A DNA stretch of 64,000 bases, taken from the NCBI GenBank assembly GCA_039621445.1, contig CP154954.1:37805703-37869702 (forward strand), written 5' to 3'. Position numbers and translations under genes: made by a program. The notes beneath the pieces are model-generated. The model saw nothing but the letters and a program-made list of their open reading frames with translations, was not told the origin of the DNA and searched no databases. Origin of the DNA: Euglena gracilis (taxonomy: Eukaryota > Euglenida > Euglenophyceae > Euglenales). Shown here piece by piece: positions 54,600 through 64,000 of this stretch; position 1 is the stretch's first letter; each line of letters begins with the position of its first letter.

Positions 54600-54631
54600 A
54601 AGCAGTGTAACGAGGCTATTTTCATTTTGAC

Positions 54632-55216
54632 TCAGCTGCCCAGTGCTGTGACTGGGGACAGTGTCTGCCTCTTTGCTTTGTGCTTTTTGCCAGGGGTTCC
54701 AAAATTGGGGCCGTAAAGGGTGACTGGCGTCATCCAGCGCTGTCGCACACCACTGACCCCACTGCCATATCCATGTCCAAAATGGCCCTCCCCAGCCATT
54801 CTCCTGCGGCAGTGAAACCTCCCACACCTGTCACCTCGGCACCTTGCACAGCACACCCCATGTCTTGCACTTGTCTTGCCCGGCCACTGAAAGCTCCTCT
54901 TCTGCGTTGGACGCATGGCCCTCAGCCGCCAAAGCAAGCCTCCCATGTTGCAACTGTTAGTGTCGATCGGCTCATTGCGGGAAATCAGCCATGGATTTTT
55001 TTGTGGTTGCAGACGATATTCGCTCGCAACTAGGGCTCCGAGCAGGTTCCTGGGGGTGACAATCCTGGGGTCCCTGACAAGGTCGGCGTCACTTGGTCGG
55101 GCCGACCACTGGGGTCGATATCGACCAGCAGAAATTCGCTTCAACCCCAAGAGAGAGATGGGTGATTTCCTGATTTCATTTTTGCCAGCCGAGGTTTCAA
55201 ACACGAGCCATGACAA
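54632..55216 (-). CDS. Unrecognised 194-codon open frame
   Basis: The frame starts MSWLVFETSAGKNEIRKS, has an Arg/Pro-rich middle and a Gly/His-rich part (GEGHFGHGYGSGVSG). I recognise no domain. The plus strand is open over part of it too (54680-55033), so it may be chance in GC-richer DNA. Confidence 0.2.
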   Translation of the reverse strand: MSWLVFETSAGKNEIRKSPISLLGLKRISAGRYRPQWSARPSDADLVRDPRIVTPRNLLGALVASEYRLQPQKNPWLISRNEPIDTNSCNMGGLLWRLRAMRPTQKRSFQWPGKTSARHGVCCARCRGDRCGRFHCRRRMAGEGHFGHGYGSGVSGVRQRWMTPVTLYGPNFGTPGKKHKAKRQTLSPVTALGS

Positions 55217-56486
55217 CCCCTGTAACGTGACAAAACCGTGTCATTGGATGCACTTCTCGAGGTTCAAACCCCGAGACACTGTAGCCATGGGTAACACGTC
55301 CGAGGGTGGTGTCCGGCACAGTGTTTCGAACATGGGAAATTGAAGCATTTGGGCACGTCGTAAGTTCGCTCGCACATGCACCCAAACCGGCCAAAATCCT
55401 AAGTGTCACTCTGGCATTCTAAATAAAATGCCTTGAAATATGCCCTACATTTTTTGGCCAAAAATGCATTTAAATGCCTTGAGAAATTCATCATGATGCA
55501 GAGGAAAGATGAAATCACAAAATCTCGGCAAAAGCAGGCAAACTTCAGGGGGAAAAATTATTTCTGGCATCGCTGGTCTATCCACCTCAGGATCATCAAT
55601 CCACCTAAATAAAATTTTCAACTTTTTAACTTTGATTGGCATCGATTCGATCCCCAGAAAATGCCTTAAAAAATGCAAAAAAAATACCTTAAATGCCTTT
55701 GAAAAGTTAGAAAATGCCTGAAAATGCCTGACAAATCTACAATATTCTGCTTTAAAACTATGCCTCGTAAGTGAGCAACACTTAACAAGCTGTTGTTAAT
55801 ATTTGGGAGGTTTAAATCATTTTTCAGACAACTGTGCCAGGATGATGATGCTGATGATGATGAGCCCAAGTTGTTCTGAAAACCAGACTTGCTAGAACGA
55901 GCGGGGATGAGATAGAACAAGCGAATGGCCACTGCAGATCCCCCGAGGAGCTGCCAGACCTGTTTGCCAAAACTTGTCAACAATTTTGCTGTAAATTATG
56001 GGACGTAGATCGGTGAGCATCACTCTCAATTCTCCAAAATGATGTTGGAAAACGTTGACATTTTAAGATTCAGAAGAATCTGGGGAGTCAGCTTTGCCAA
56101 AAAAAAAATCTGATTTGCTTGTCTTCTTTCTGCCTTATTGTTGCCTTTTATCTTCCGAAGGTTTCAGTTATTTTTTTTAAAAAAAACCAGCAAGTTGAGC
56201 TGGAAAAGTATTGCACCACTGGATCAGAGGCATGCATCTTTTTTGCTGAGCCTGGATTCCATTCTTCCTAAACCAGTCAGCCACTTTTTTCCAGAAAACC
56301 AGTCAGTCACCCCGGCCCCGGGGGAGGGGGGGGGGTCTCCACTCTGGAATCCAAAGGAATTGACCACAAATGTGGAGAAAATGGACCAAAAATTATTTAG
56401 CGTGCCTTAGGCGCCTGGTCACTTTGGTGCCTTTCTTGCCGAACCTCAGGGAAGGTGGGAGTTTGGGCCAAAATCCAGTCAATCAC
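55217..56486. other. Unassigned spacer with AAATGCCT motifs
   Basis: AAATGCCTT-like words recur at 55425-55735. A short hairpin-like CTCG-AGGTTCAAACCC-CGAG lies at 55256. CCAGTCAG(T/C)CAC at 56270-56310 is the inverse of a motif repeated near 59.84-60.07 kb. No gene recognised. Confidence 0.35.
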
Positions 56487-56527
56487 TATATATACATATA
56501 TATATGCATATATACATATATATATAA
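56487..56527. repeat. AT-rich microsatellite
   Basis: TATATACATATATATATGCATATATACATATATATATA, alternating AT with C/G interruptions. Confidence 0.85.
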
Positions 56528-58152
56528 ACACACTCATTCACCCCCACCCCCAGCAGGGGGGGCAATGACTAAGGGTTTGCATTATCAGAGGCCAGTGGCT
56601 GGTGGCTGGCGGAAGGCTGGATACATCCCCACCAGGAGGGGAAGAGGTCTTCCAACACCTTTCCATGCATTTTGGTTGGGCCGAGAGGCACACCAGAACG
56701 AGAAGTGTTCAGGGCCAAGAAAGCATCCTTATTTGTGCCAAATCTGGATGATGTGAACCTTCGCAGGTCCTGGTGCAATCGGTTCAAAACACTTGGAGTG
56801 GTTGCAGAATGTGCATTTGACTTTGGGGGAAACAGACCAATACAAAGCAGAGATGTGTTTGATTAACAAGATTGTGGACAATTTCCACAACATAGATTTC
56901 TGCCATGCACATGGCGTGGAGGGAAACTGAGGCCAGAAATTTATTCAGGTGTTCGACACACATTTTGTGATTCCTTGTTCAACGTCACTTTCGTCCTCAT
57001 CATCAGCAACAAACAAACAATCCTGACTCAGCCTTGCACTATGCAACTCCAGCAAACTTCTAGGCGAGTGTACAAGACCGCCCAAATGGGGAGTTTACAT
57101 ATAAACCCCCCAAGTTATATACCCCAAAAATATGCCCCCCCCCCTGGCCCAGGACTTCGGCTGCTCAAAACAATACGCCCCCCTGCATCACCCCAAAGAA
57201 AGCAAAGAAAAAAAAAAAAAAAAAAATATCCTCCACGAGCAGCATATTTTGGCAAAAATGACTGTCCAAAGGTTCAACCCGTTCTTGTAAAGTCTCGTGG
57301 GACATTCTGTTTGAGTTGCTGGACGTCACACCATTGCTTCACCGCTTTGTTTTGTTTTCCCGGCAAGGTTCACGGCAAGCATTCTCACATTTCCGTTCCC
57401 TCAAGCATGCATTCCCTCCGAATTCATATGAGAATTTTTTCCACATTTTGGGTTCGGTGAATTTGGCAACCGAAAATGTGGTGTTCCCCCGTGACCCGAA
57501 CCACCCCCTGTGTATGTGACGCTTCTTTCCGCAGCTTCTGCAGATTCAAGTGCAAGAAATGACAATGCATCGAGATTGAGCAATTACCATGCTGGAACCT
57601 GGATGGAACCTGGTTTCGAAACGATTTGGAAGACGATGATGAAGATTTGGATGATGGATGATTATGAAGGTGATGTCTCTGAAAATGACAGTATCAAAAG
57701 TGTATTTGATTCAGCAAGGGAAAGCATGAGGTTTGTCGAAAATTGAAAACAACAGCCAATTTTGATTGTAACCGGTTTTTTTGAACCCCATTTTATTTTT
57801 GCCAATCAATGGGAACCAAAATCTTGTGAAATGTGACACAAAGCTGTTGAAGCAGCCCTCGGTGGGGACAATTGGATTGACAATTGGAAAAAATTTTTGG
57901 GGAATGCAAAAGGAAAACGGCAAATCGGTGCCGGATAACATACTGGATCATTTTTCCAGTGTGAGATTGAGGCAAGCGTTCCAGGAAAAGCCTCCCGAAA
58001 TTTGCACCGAAAAATTTGCACCGAAAAATTGCCAAAATTTCGCCATTCGGGGGGTGTTGAGCAGCAGTTGTTCCGGTGATAATTGGGTTTTTGGGGCCAG
58101 GGAACCCAGCCTGGTTCCAGTGCCAAACGGTAGACTGGGGGGGGTAGTGGGT
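56528..58152. other. Spacer with two weak candidate exons
   Basis: 56690-56866 (plus) reads EVFRAKKASLFVPNLDD and RSWCNRFKTLGVVAE, a protein-like stretch of 60 codons without a known domain. 57541-57746 (plus), after a TTTCCGCAG acceptor-like site, reads NYHAGTWMEPGFETIW and ends in an acidic tail. Both are speculative. An 18-20-base A run lies at 57206. Confidence 0.25.
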
Positions 58153-58552
58153 AAACCCCCCCAAATAATACCCCCCCCCCCAAATAATACACGCCCCCCT
58201 TGGGGTCCCACTTCGGCCGCCAAAATAATACCCCCCCCCCGGTTTCGGGCCAAAGGCCCGGATTTTTGACCTGAAAATGTAGGTAAAAATCACAATTTCT
58301 GACAACAAATTACGAAAAAAATCAATTTTTCTGGCTCATCTGACCTCCAAAAAATGGTGAATTTCACAAGAAAGTGCAAAAAATGACCACAAAGGGGGGT
58401 TTTGGGTGCTATTTTGGGTTTTACAGGATTTCGAAAAAATTCGAAAAATCTGGGAAAAAATAATAATCCCCCCCCCAAATAATACCCCCCCCTCGGGCCG
58501 GGATTTCGGGCGAAAAAATAATGCCCTGGGGGGATATTATTTGGGGGTGTTT
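58153..58552. mobile_element. TA-flanked MITE, copy 3
   Basis: About 400 bp. Left end AAACCCCCCCAAATAATA and right end TATTATTTGGGGGTGTTT are inverted copies, with TA at both edges (58152-58153 and 58552-58553). The interior is collinear with copy 1 (7622-7983). No coding capacity. Confidence 0.65.
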
Positions 58553-58841
58553 AGTTGGCCGACTAGGTCTAGTCGGTAGCTCGTCAGCGAAACGGGGGGA
58601 GGGTAGTGGGTATTCGGCCGACTACCCATTCTAATGTGCAAAACCGCCGAATTTTAAGCCCCCTGAAAAAAATCACATCAACACCAGTCAAAGCCCACCC
58701 AAATGGCTCCAGAACTCCCCAATCGGTGGTGAATATGCAAAAAAAATTGCGGGGAAAATGTCCATTTTGGGCCACTTTTGGCAAAAGAACACCTCTCCCC
58801 ATTGGATTTTCAATATAAGTCAAAATTTGCATAAGAAGGAT

Positions 58842-59115
58842 TTAGCCCTCCAAGTATATTGCCAACATAGAAGGGATTTTGTTATTTGAGGGGGGGGCGG
58901 AGCCCCTCCCCCCCCCCCCACCCCGCCTGTGCCAAAGTGAGCCACAAAAATGACTTAGCCCCCGAGTACGTTGCCAACATAGAAGGGATTTTGTTATTTG
59001 AAGGGGGGTGCGGGGGGGGGGGGCGGAGCCCCCCGCCAATGCCAAAGTGAGCCACAAAAACGACTTAGCCCCCGAGTATGTTGCCAACACAGAAGGGTTT
59101 TTGTTATTTGAGGCT
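58842..59115 (+). repeat. Tandem repeat of 110-113-bp units
   Basis: Two and a half copies start at 58842, 58955 and 59065: TTAGCCC(C/T)C.GAGTA, TTGCCAACATAGAAGGG, TTTTGTTATTTGA, a G-rich tract, GCGGAGCCCC and GCCAAAGTGAGCCACAAAAA. Confidence 0.85.
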
Positions 59116-60261
59116 CGAATTGGGGTGGAGGGAGGTGTTTTCTGCCTCTCGTGATGCAGAATGCTTGCATTTCCCTAGGATTTCCATGTAATTCTTGTTT
59201 CATCATTGGTTTTTTACCCCTCCGGACGCCCATCAAGGGCCCACCGACCCCCACCGACCAAAGATTTCCATCTGAGGGTGTTTATGTTGGTGTAAGGCAC
59301 TTAATTGGACCCATCCGGACCATTTCCGGGAGATTTGGGCCAGGGTTTGATATAAGGAGGGCGTACATGGTTTAGGTGGGGGGGTGTCCCCCTCCTGGCC
59401 CGCAGGGGGGTCCGGACCACCCCCCCCCCCCCCACCTGCCAGGGGGGTCCAGACCGACCCTCTGGCGCTTTGCGCCGAAAATTTTTTGCATTTTTGGCAC
59501 ATTTTTGCCCAAAAAGTGCCCAAAATGGCATATATTTTGGGGAGTCAAATATTTTCGGTCACCCAGACCGCGCCACTGTTTAGGTGGGGGGTGTCCCCCC
59601 CACCCCCCCCCACCTGTTCTTATATCCAACCCTGATTTGGGCCCGCCACAGACCATTTTTATGACCGCCAACTGGCCACCGATTAGTTTGCATACAATTT
59701 CCTTCATGGGGGGGTTTAAAAGTCGGCGGTTGACCCGTTGGTACATTAGAGAGGGTAATGGGCCAACTAGTCGGCCGACTACCGACAACCCTCCCAGACA
59801 ATTTTTTAAGCACTGTCCCCCCCCCCCCCCCCCGGGGTGACTGACTGGTTTTTTCAGAGTGACTGACTGGTTTTGGGTGGGGGGGGTCGGCCAGGGGTGG
59901 GCAAAAGTGGCTTGAGTGACCCCGGCGCCAAAGGCGCCGGGAAAATTTTTTTGGCCTAAAATGGCCCAAAGTGACTGGAAATTGGCCGTTTTTCTGAGTG
60001 GCTGACCCCCCCGGGGGGGAGGGGGGGTAGTGACTGACTGGCTTCCCAAAAAAAAAGTGACTGACTGGTTTTTCAAAAAGTGGAGTGACCCCCCCTCCCC
60101 CCCCTCCCGGGGGTCGGTAAAAAATTGTATGACCCCCCCCACCCCGTCTCGCCGACTAGTTACCGACCAGGCCAAGTCGGCCGACCAATTGGGTAGTCGG
60201 CCGACTGCCCAATACCCCCCCCCCCCAGTCTACCGCCATGCGCCCCCTGGTCCTAGAGGCT
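59116..60261. repeat. Region with AGTCGGCCGACT palindromes and GTGACTGACTGG motifs
   Basis: The palindrome AGTCGGCCGACT(A) occurs at 59766 and 60194, with related CGGCCGACTA at 58556 and 58614. GTGACTGACTGG occurs at 59837, 59858, 60030 and 60057, each next to a G/C-rich tract. No gene recognised. Confidence 0.6.
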
Positions 60262-61165
60262 GGTCGCACTTATTGGCAACCCCCTTTTCTGGGCATTGAC
60301 GCAACCTGGCCCCGAAAGTGATTGCCCCCACGCCTCGATTTAACAGCCAAAAACTGTCAGAATTTTTGCAACTCGGGGGGTTGAGCAGCTGTATTCCCCC
60401 CTCCCCAAATGGCAAAAATTTGAATTTTTTTGTGCGTTAGTCGGTTCTGGGGTTTTTGGGGGTGGGGAACCCAGCTGACCTGGTCCCGGGGACAGGTGGC
60501 AAGTTTTAGCACCACCTGAACCGCTGCTGGTCATCATCCCACAATTGCAAAATTTTGGCAATTTTTCGGTGCAAATCGGGGGCGATTGTTCGCTGCATGA
60601 CCGCCCCCCCCCCCCCAAACGACAGTGTCAAAAATTTTGGTTTGTGAAGGAACAGGTCCCGGGGGCTGGTGGCGCTTTTTGGCACCCCACATTTCCTGCA
60701 TTCAATCTGGCCTTGAAAATCACGCCCCCACGGCCCGATTGTCAAAATTTTGCAATTCGGGGGGTTTAGAGCAGCTGTATTCCCACCCCCGAATAACAAA
60801 ATTTTAAGAAAAACCCCTCAATGATCCCATTAATACCAGAACCAGTGCTGCTCAACCCCCCCAAATAGCAAAATTCTCACAATTTTTTGGTGTTTATCAG
60901 GGGGGGGGCATGGGGGGGCGTGGGGGCGTGACTTTCGGGGCCAGATTGCCTCAATGCCAGGAAATGGGGTTGCCAAAGAGCGCCACCAGCCCCCGGGACC
61001 AGGTCAGCTGGGTTCCCCATCCCCAAAAACCCCACTGTTTCGTAAGTGAGGAAACAGATCTTGGCCTGAAAATCACGCCCCGTGCCCTGGTTAACAGTTG
61101 AAAATTGTCAAAATTTTACAATTCGGGGTGTTGAGCAGCTGTATCCCCCACCTGAGTGGCAAATT
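60262..61165. repeat. Interleaved direct and inverted short repeats
   Basis: A roughly 130-bp module (GCAA(C/T)TCGGGGGGTT.GAGCAGCTGTATTCCC) appears at 60367-60400, 60749-60785 and 61118-61150, with a related piece at 58040-58070. A partner block (CAGGTCCCGGGGGCTGGTGGCGC) occurs at 60650 and inverted at 60976-61010 and 60474-60500. No gene. Confidence 0.65.
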
Positions 61166-61259
61166 TTTGACTTTTTTTTGTGTTTTTTTTGCATGCTGTG
61201 TTTTTGCCAAGAATTTTATGTGGTTGTCACTCCCCACACCTCTTGGCATTCAGGTACTC

Positions 61260-61460
61260 TCCAAGGAGGAGAAGGAGGAGGAAAATGAAGGAAAAAGAAG
61301 AATGAAAAAGGAGGAGGAAGAGGAAGAAGAGGGAAGAAGAGGAAGAAGAGGAAGAAGAGGAAGGAAGAAGGAAGGGGAAAAAGAAGAAGGAGCAAGAAGA
61401 AGGAAGCAGGCGATGGAATACGAAGGAGGAAGGAGAAGAAGGAAGAAAGAATGATCAGAG
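61260..61460 (+). repeat. GA-rich low-complexity tract
   Basis: GGAAGAAGAGGAAG-type purine tract of about 200 bp. Frames across it are runs of E, K, R, G and have no other support. Confidence 0.9.
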
Positions 61461-61522
61461 AAGAAGGAAAAGGGAATGATCAGAGAAGGAGAGGGAGACA
61501 ATGGAAGAGGAAGGTGGCCATC

Positions 61523-62109
61523 GCCAACACCCACCTCCTCGCTTCCAGCCCAGTGCCCCGCACTACCACAAAATAGCTTGTGGTTGACAGTTTTTTTTTG
61601 TGAATTGGTCGCGTTGTTGTTTCCCCCGCGTGGTTATGCAATATAGCACCGGAACAAAGCTGTGTGTGTTTTTTTAGGAAGCTTGCATCCACGCAGACAC
61701 ACACACACACACACACGCACACGCGCGCGCACACACACACACACACTCACGTGCGCGCGCACACGCACACGCACACGCACTCACATATATGCACGCACAG
61801 AAGGTGCGAGGAACACAGCACATGCAGAGCAGGCAACACAGTTTGTTGTGGAGTTTGCGTTGTTTGTGTGAGTTGGGGGAGGGCACTGACGGGAGGCAGC
61901 GGCGGCCAGGCGGCGCAGGAGCGGGGGCAAGTGAAGGAGCGGGGGCGGGCCATCGAGCCATGGCCAGCCCGATACTCGCCTCCCCCTGCCAGACCAGTGC
62001 CCCCTGCTATCACAGAACAGGCCGTGGTCAACAATTTTTTGTGAATTGCATGCATTCCCCCCAGGTAACAAAGCTGAGAATTTTTTTTGAGAATGCTTCC
62101 ACACACGCG

Positions 62110-62155
<46 letters not shown>

Positions 62156-62350
62156 CGAACGCGGGCACGCATGCATATGCATGCACAGAAGGAGGGTGGA
62201 ACACATGCTTGCATCACATGCAGAGTGGACAAAATAGTTTGTGGTGGAGTTTGAATTTTTGACATGTTTGTGTGAGCAAAGGGATTGAAGGGAGGCAGCA
62301 GGCCAGGCAGCAGGAGCGGGGGCGCGCTGTGCGGGTACGCTTCCCCCACC
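61523..62350 (+). repeat. Tandem duplication of about 0.4 kb with CA microsatellites
   Basis: Blocks CCAGTGCCCC, ACAAAGCTG, (CA)n, CACAGAAGG, GGCAGC..GGCCAGGC and GGAGCGGGGGC occur in the same order at 61547-61925 and 61994-62320. The CA tracts are at 61697-61790 and 62100-62153. Confidence 0.75.
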
Positions 62351-63096
62351 TCCACCTGCCCACCAGTCGGCTAGCTGCCAGGTGTGTGCTGCTGCCTCAG
62401 CAAGAAGGGGGGCTGGGTGTGTGCAACTGTGTGTATTGTATTTCAGCAGAAAGAAACCGACAATGATGTCAAGAAAAATATACATAGCGGATTTCCAGGT
62501 TGCCCATTTTTCAAAATCAGAAATGTTGTGCCCCGGGCACGTTTTCGTTGTTTTTTTTTTGCTGGCTTTTGGATTTTTTTGGTGTTATCAGCTTGTGGAC
62601 AATGAAGGGCAAAGTTTGATTGCAAGGCACAGCCGTGTTCCTGAGGCCAAAGATGATTTTTGTCATTTTCGGATTTTTCACCCAAGAAATTCCATATTTC
62701 CAGAATCAGCACGTTTCCAAAATGACAAAAAGCAAGCTTTTGGATTTTTTTTGGAAAGAAGGTGAAAAATGGCTCAAAGCTTGCGCCCATGTTGCAAAAA
62801 CAACCAAATTTGTGAAATTTTCCCGAGTCCCCTCCAGCACATTCCCAACATCAATTTTCCCTCAGTTTTTCCAAAGGCCTCCAACATCAATCCCCCCCCC
62901 CCCCTGTGCACTGCACAGAAGCTGGTCTGTGTGCAGACGGGTCTTTGTGTCACCGGATGGCAGGGTGACAGACATGTGGCCATTTGCTGATGTTTTGGTT
63001 TCATTGCTTGGCAGTTGGAAGTGCAGGAGTGAACTTTCTGAACACCCACCCAACAGCACCCGGGAGAAAATGACCCAAAGTCAATGGGTTGGTAGC
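62351..63096. other. Spacer with a weak candidate exon
   Basis: 62583-62765 (plus) reads VDNEGQSLIARHSRVPEAKDD and continues to a stop; 62440-62560 has another short protein-like stretch in a different frame. No domain recognised and no firm splice sites. Confidence 0.2.
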
Positions 63097-63260
63097 CCAA
63101 ACCGGGGGGGGGGGGCGCTGGCGGGTCGAATAACGCTCATTTTCGGCCCAAAAATGGTTTGTCTGGGTCCGAGAGGCCAAAAAACATCGTTTCGGGCCCA
63201 AAAAAATTCGCGTTTTATCGCTTTTTTTGACCTGAAAATGACCCAAGGGGGTCCATCCAC
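63097..63260 (+). repeat. Isolated copy of the macrosatellite sub-module
   Basis: CTCATTTTCGGCCCAAAAATGG..GAGAGGCCAAAAAACATCG..TCGCTTTTTTTGACCTGAAAATGACCCAA parallels the phrase found twice in each 2.1-kb unit, 13 kb beyond the array. Confidence 0.55.
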
Positions 63261-63496
63261 GTAGCAGCTTTTTTTTATATAACAGTTTCATGTTCCTGTC
63301 CATCCAGATTTTCGATTTGGTGGATGGAACAGGTTTTTGGTATTGCAGTTCACTCCACAGCCGAAAGCCTGTGGGACATTTTTGCTCATTTGGTGCCGAA
63401 GGCCCCAAATATGTGTATTATCTTTTCTGGCTTGCTTGCCATTCATTGATATCTGACGCTCCGGTTGGCGCCAGGTTGTTTTTTTTACCAACCCCA

Positions 63497-63720
63497 GGGG
63501 GGAGTGGGGGTTCGGAGTGCCTGTGAGTGCCTGCCCAGGCAGGCACTACCCCCCCCCCCTGGGGGGTCAGATTTTTGGCTCCCCGGCGCTTTGGTACCGG
63601 GTCTGTGCTAGGGCACTTGGCCCGTGTGCCCTCCCCCCCCCCCCCCCCCCCGGGGGTGGGTTGGATCAGGAGTGCCTTGGAGTGCCTGCCCAGGCAGGCA
63701 CCCCCCCCCCCCTGGGTGGG
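63497..63720 (+). repeat. Two copies of a palindrome-centred repeat
   Basis: GAGTGCCTGCCCAGGCAGGCAC at 63524-63545 and 63678-63701, each preceded by GGAGTGCCT and followed by a C run and GGGGT. The core GTGCCTGCCCAGGCAGGCAC is nearly self-complementary. Confidence 0.75.
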
Positions 63721-64000
63721 GTCGGCACCCGACTAAAATATGGCCTGGTTGGCACAGGAGGAGTTCTTTTTTGGAATAAATATTACTTTTTATTGAAGTA
63801 TATCATTTAATTATAATGCCACTCCTGCTCCTGAGGGGGGGGGGGTTCTGCCAAAATGGCATTCATGCGGCCAGCCGGTCATGAAGGGTTTTCCGCTTGC
63901 CAACCGCCATGGTGGGTTCCCCACCCCCCTGCACCGTCGCCATGGACACTGCTCCTGTTCCTGTTCCACAGTCCCACTCTTTCAGGCTGCGCGACGCTCG
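63721..64000. other. Unassigned right edge
   Basis: Contains AATAAA on both strands (63775 plus; about 63793 minus). No gene recognised before the window ends. Confidence 0.4.

Noticed and set aside
55240-55330. Hairpin with GGTTCAAACCC that resembles a tRNA T arm
   Set aside because: No anticodon arm, D arm or acceptor stem at the right distances.
61098-61454. Frame rich in E, K, R and G
   Set aside because: Purine-tract translation without other support.
61664-62485. Long frames rich in His/Thr or Cys/Val
   Set aside because: They are translations of CA microsatellites and their flanks.

Overview
This window is repeat-rich nuclear DNA from a eukaryote. There are no bacterial-style operons, ribosome binding sites or compact genes. 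Instead it holds LTR-retrotransposon and DIRS-type (tyrosine-recombinase) retrotransposon coding remnants, TIR elements with target-site duplications, a 2.1-kb tandem macrosatellite, microsatellites and many G/C homopolymers of 10-20 bases. I cannot name the lineage: DIRS and Ty3-type elements occur together in animals, algae, fungi and amoebae. The only host-gene signal I trust moderately is the last exon of an EF-hand protein at about 51.7-51.9 kb.

Layout. 1-16.3 kb: two copies of a dispersed repeat (R1, at 1-947 and 14972-16281) flank a patchwork of two oppositely oriented copies of one LTR-type element family 'E' (minus copy about 2.3-5.3 kb, plus copy about 8.7-13.8 kb), a plus-strand DIRS RT/RNase H fragment (5.3-6.6 kb), and a small TA-flanked MITE. 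16.3-20.1 kb: a decayed Ty3/gypsy-type pol 'D' (protease, reverse transcriptase, RNase H, integrase). 20.2-29.6 kb: three DIRS-type elements nested inside one another. Element A (24758-29381) sits in element B (20287-29581), which sits in the terminal repeat of a largely lost element C (to 29600). A and B keep inverted terminal repeats and an internal complementary region that matches both of their ends, so the boundaries can be read almost to the base.

30.1-50.6 kb: a head-to-tail array of a 2.07-2.12-kb satellite unit, with divergent units at both edges. The first unit is interrupted by a 3.8-kb TIR element (32078-35897, 10-bp target duplication) whose interior is a roughly 36-copy minisatellite. 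The last unit is interrupted by a 612-bp insertion (6-bp duplication) that carries another copy of the TA-flanked MITE. 50.6-64 kb: intergenic DNA with short telomere-like motifs, the EF-hand exon, low-complexity tracts and several families of short direct, inverted and palindromic repeats.

Almost every transposon frame is broken. Several breaks lie at homopolymer runs, so part of the apparent decay could be sequencing or assembly error. No set of genes here forms a working pathway. The shared theme is mobile elements and the tandem repeats they carry or interrupt.
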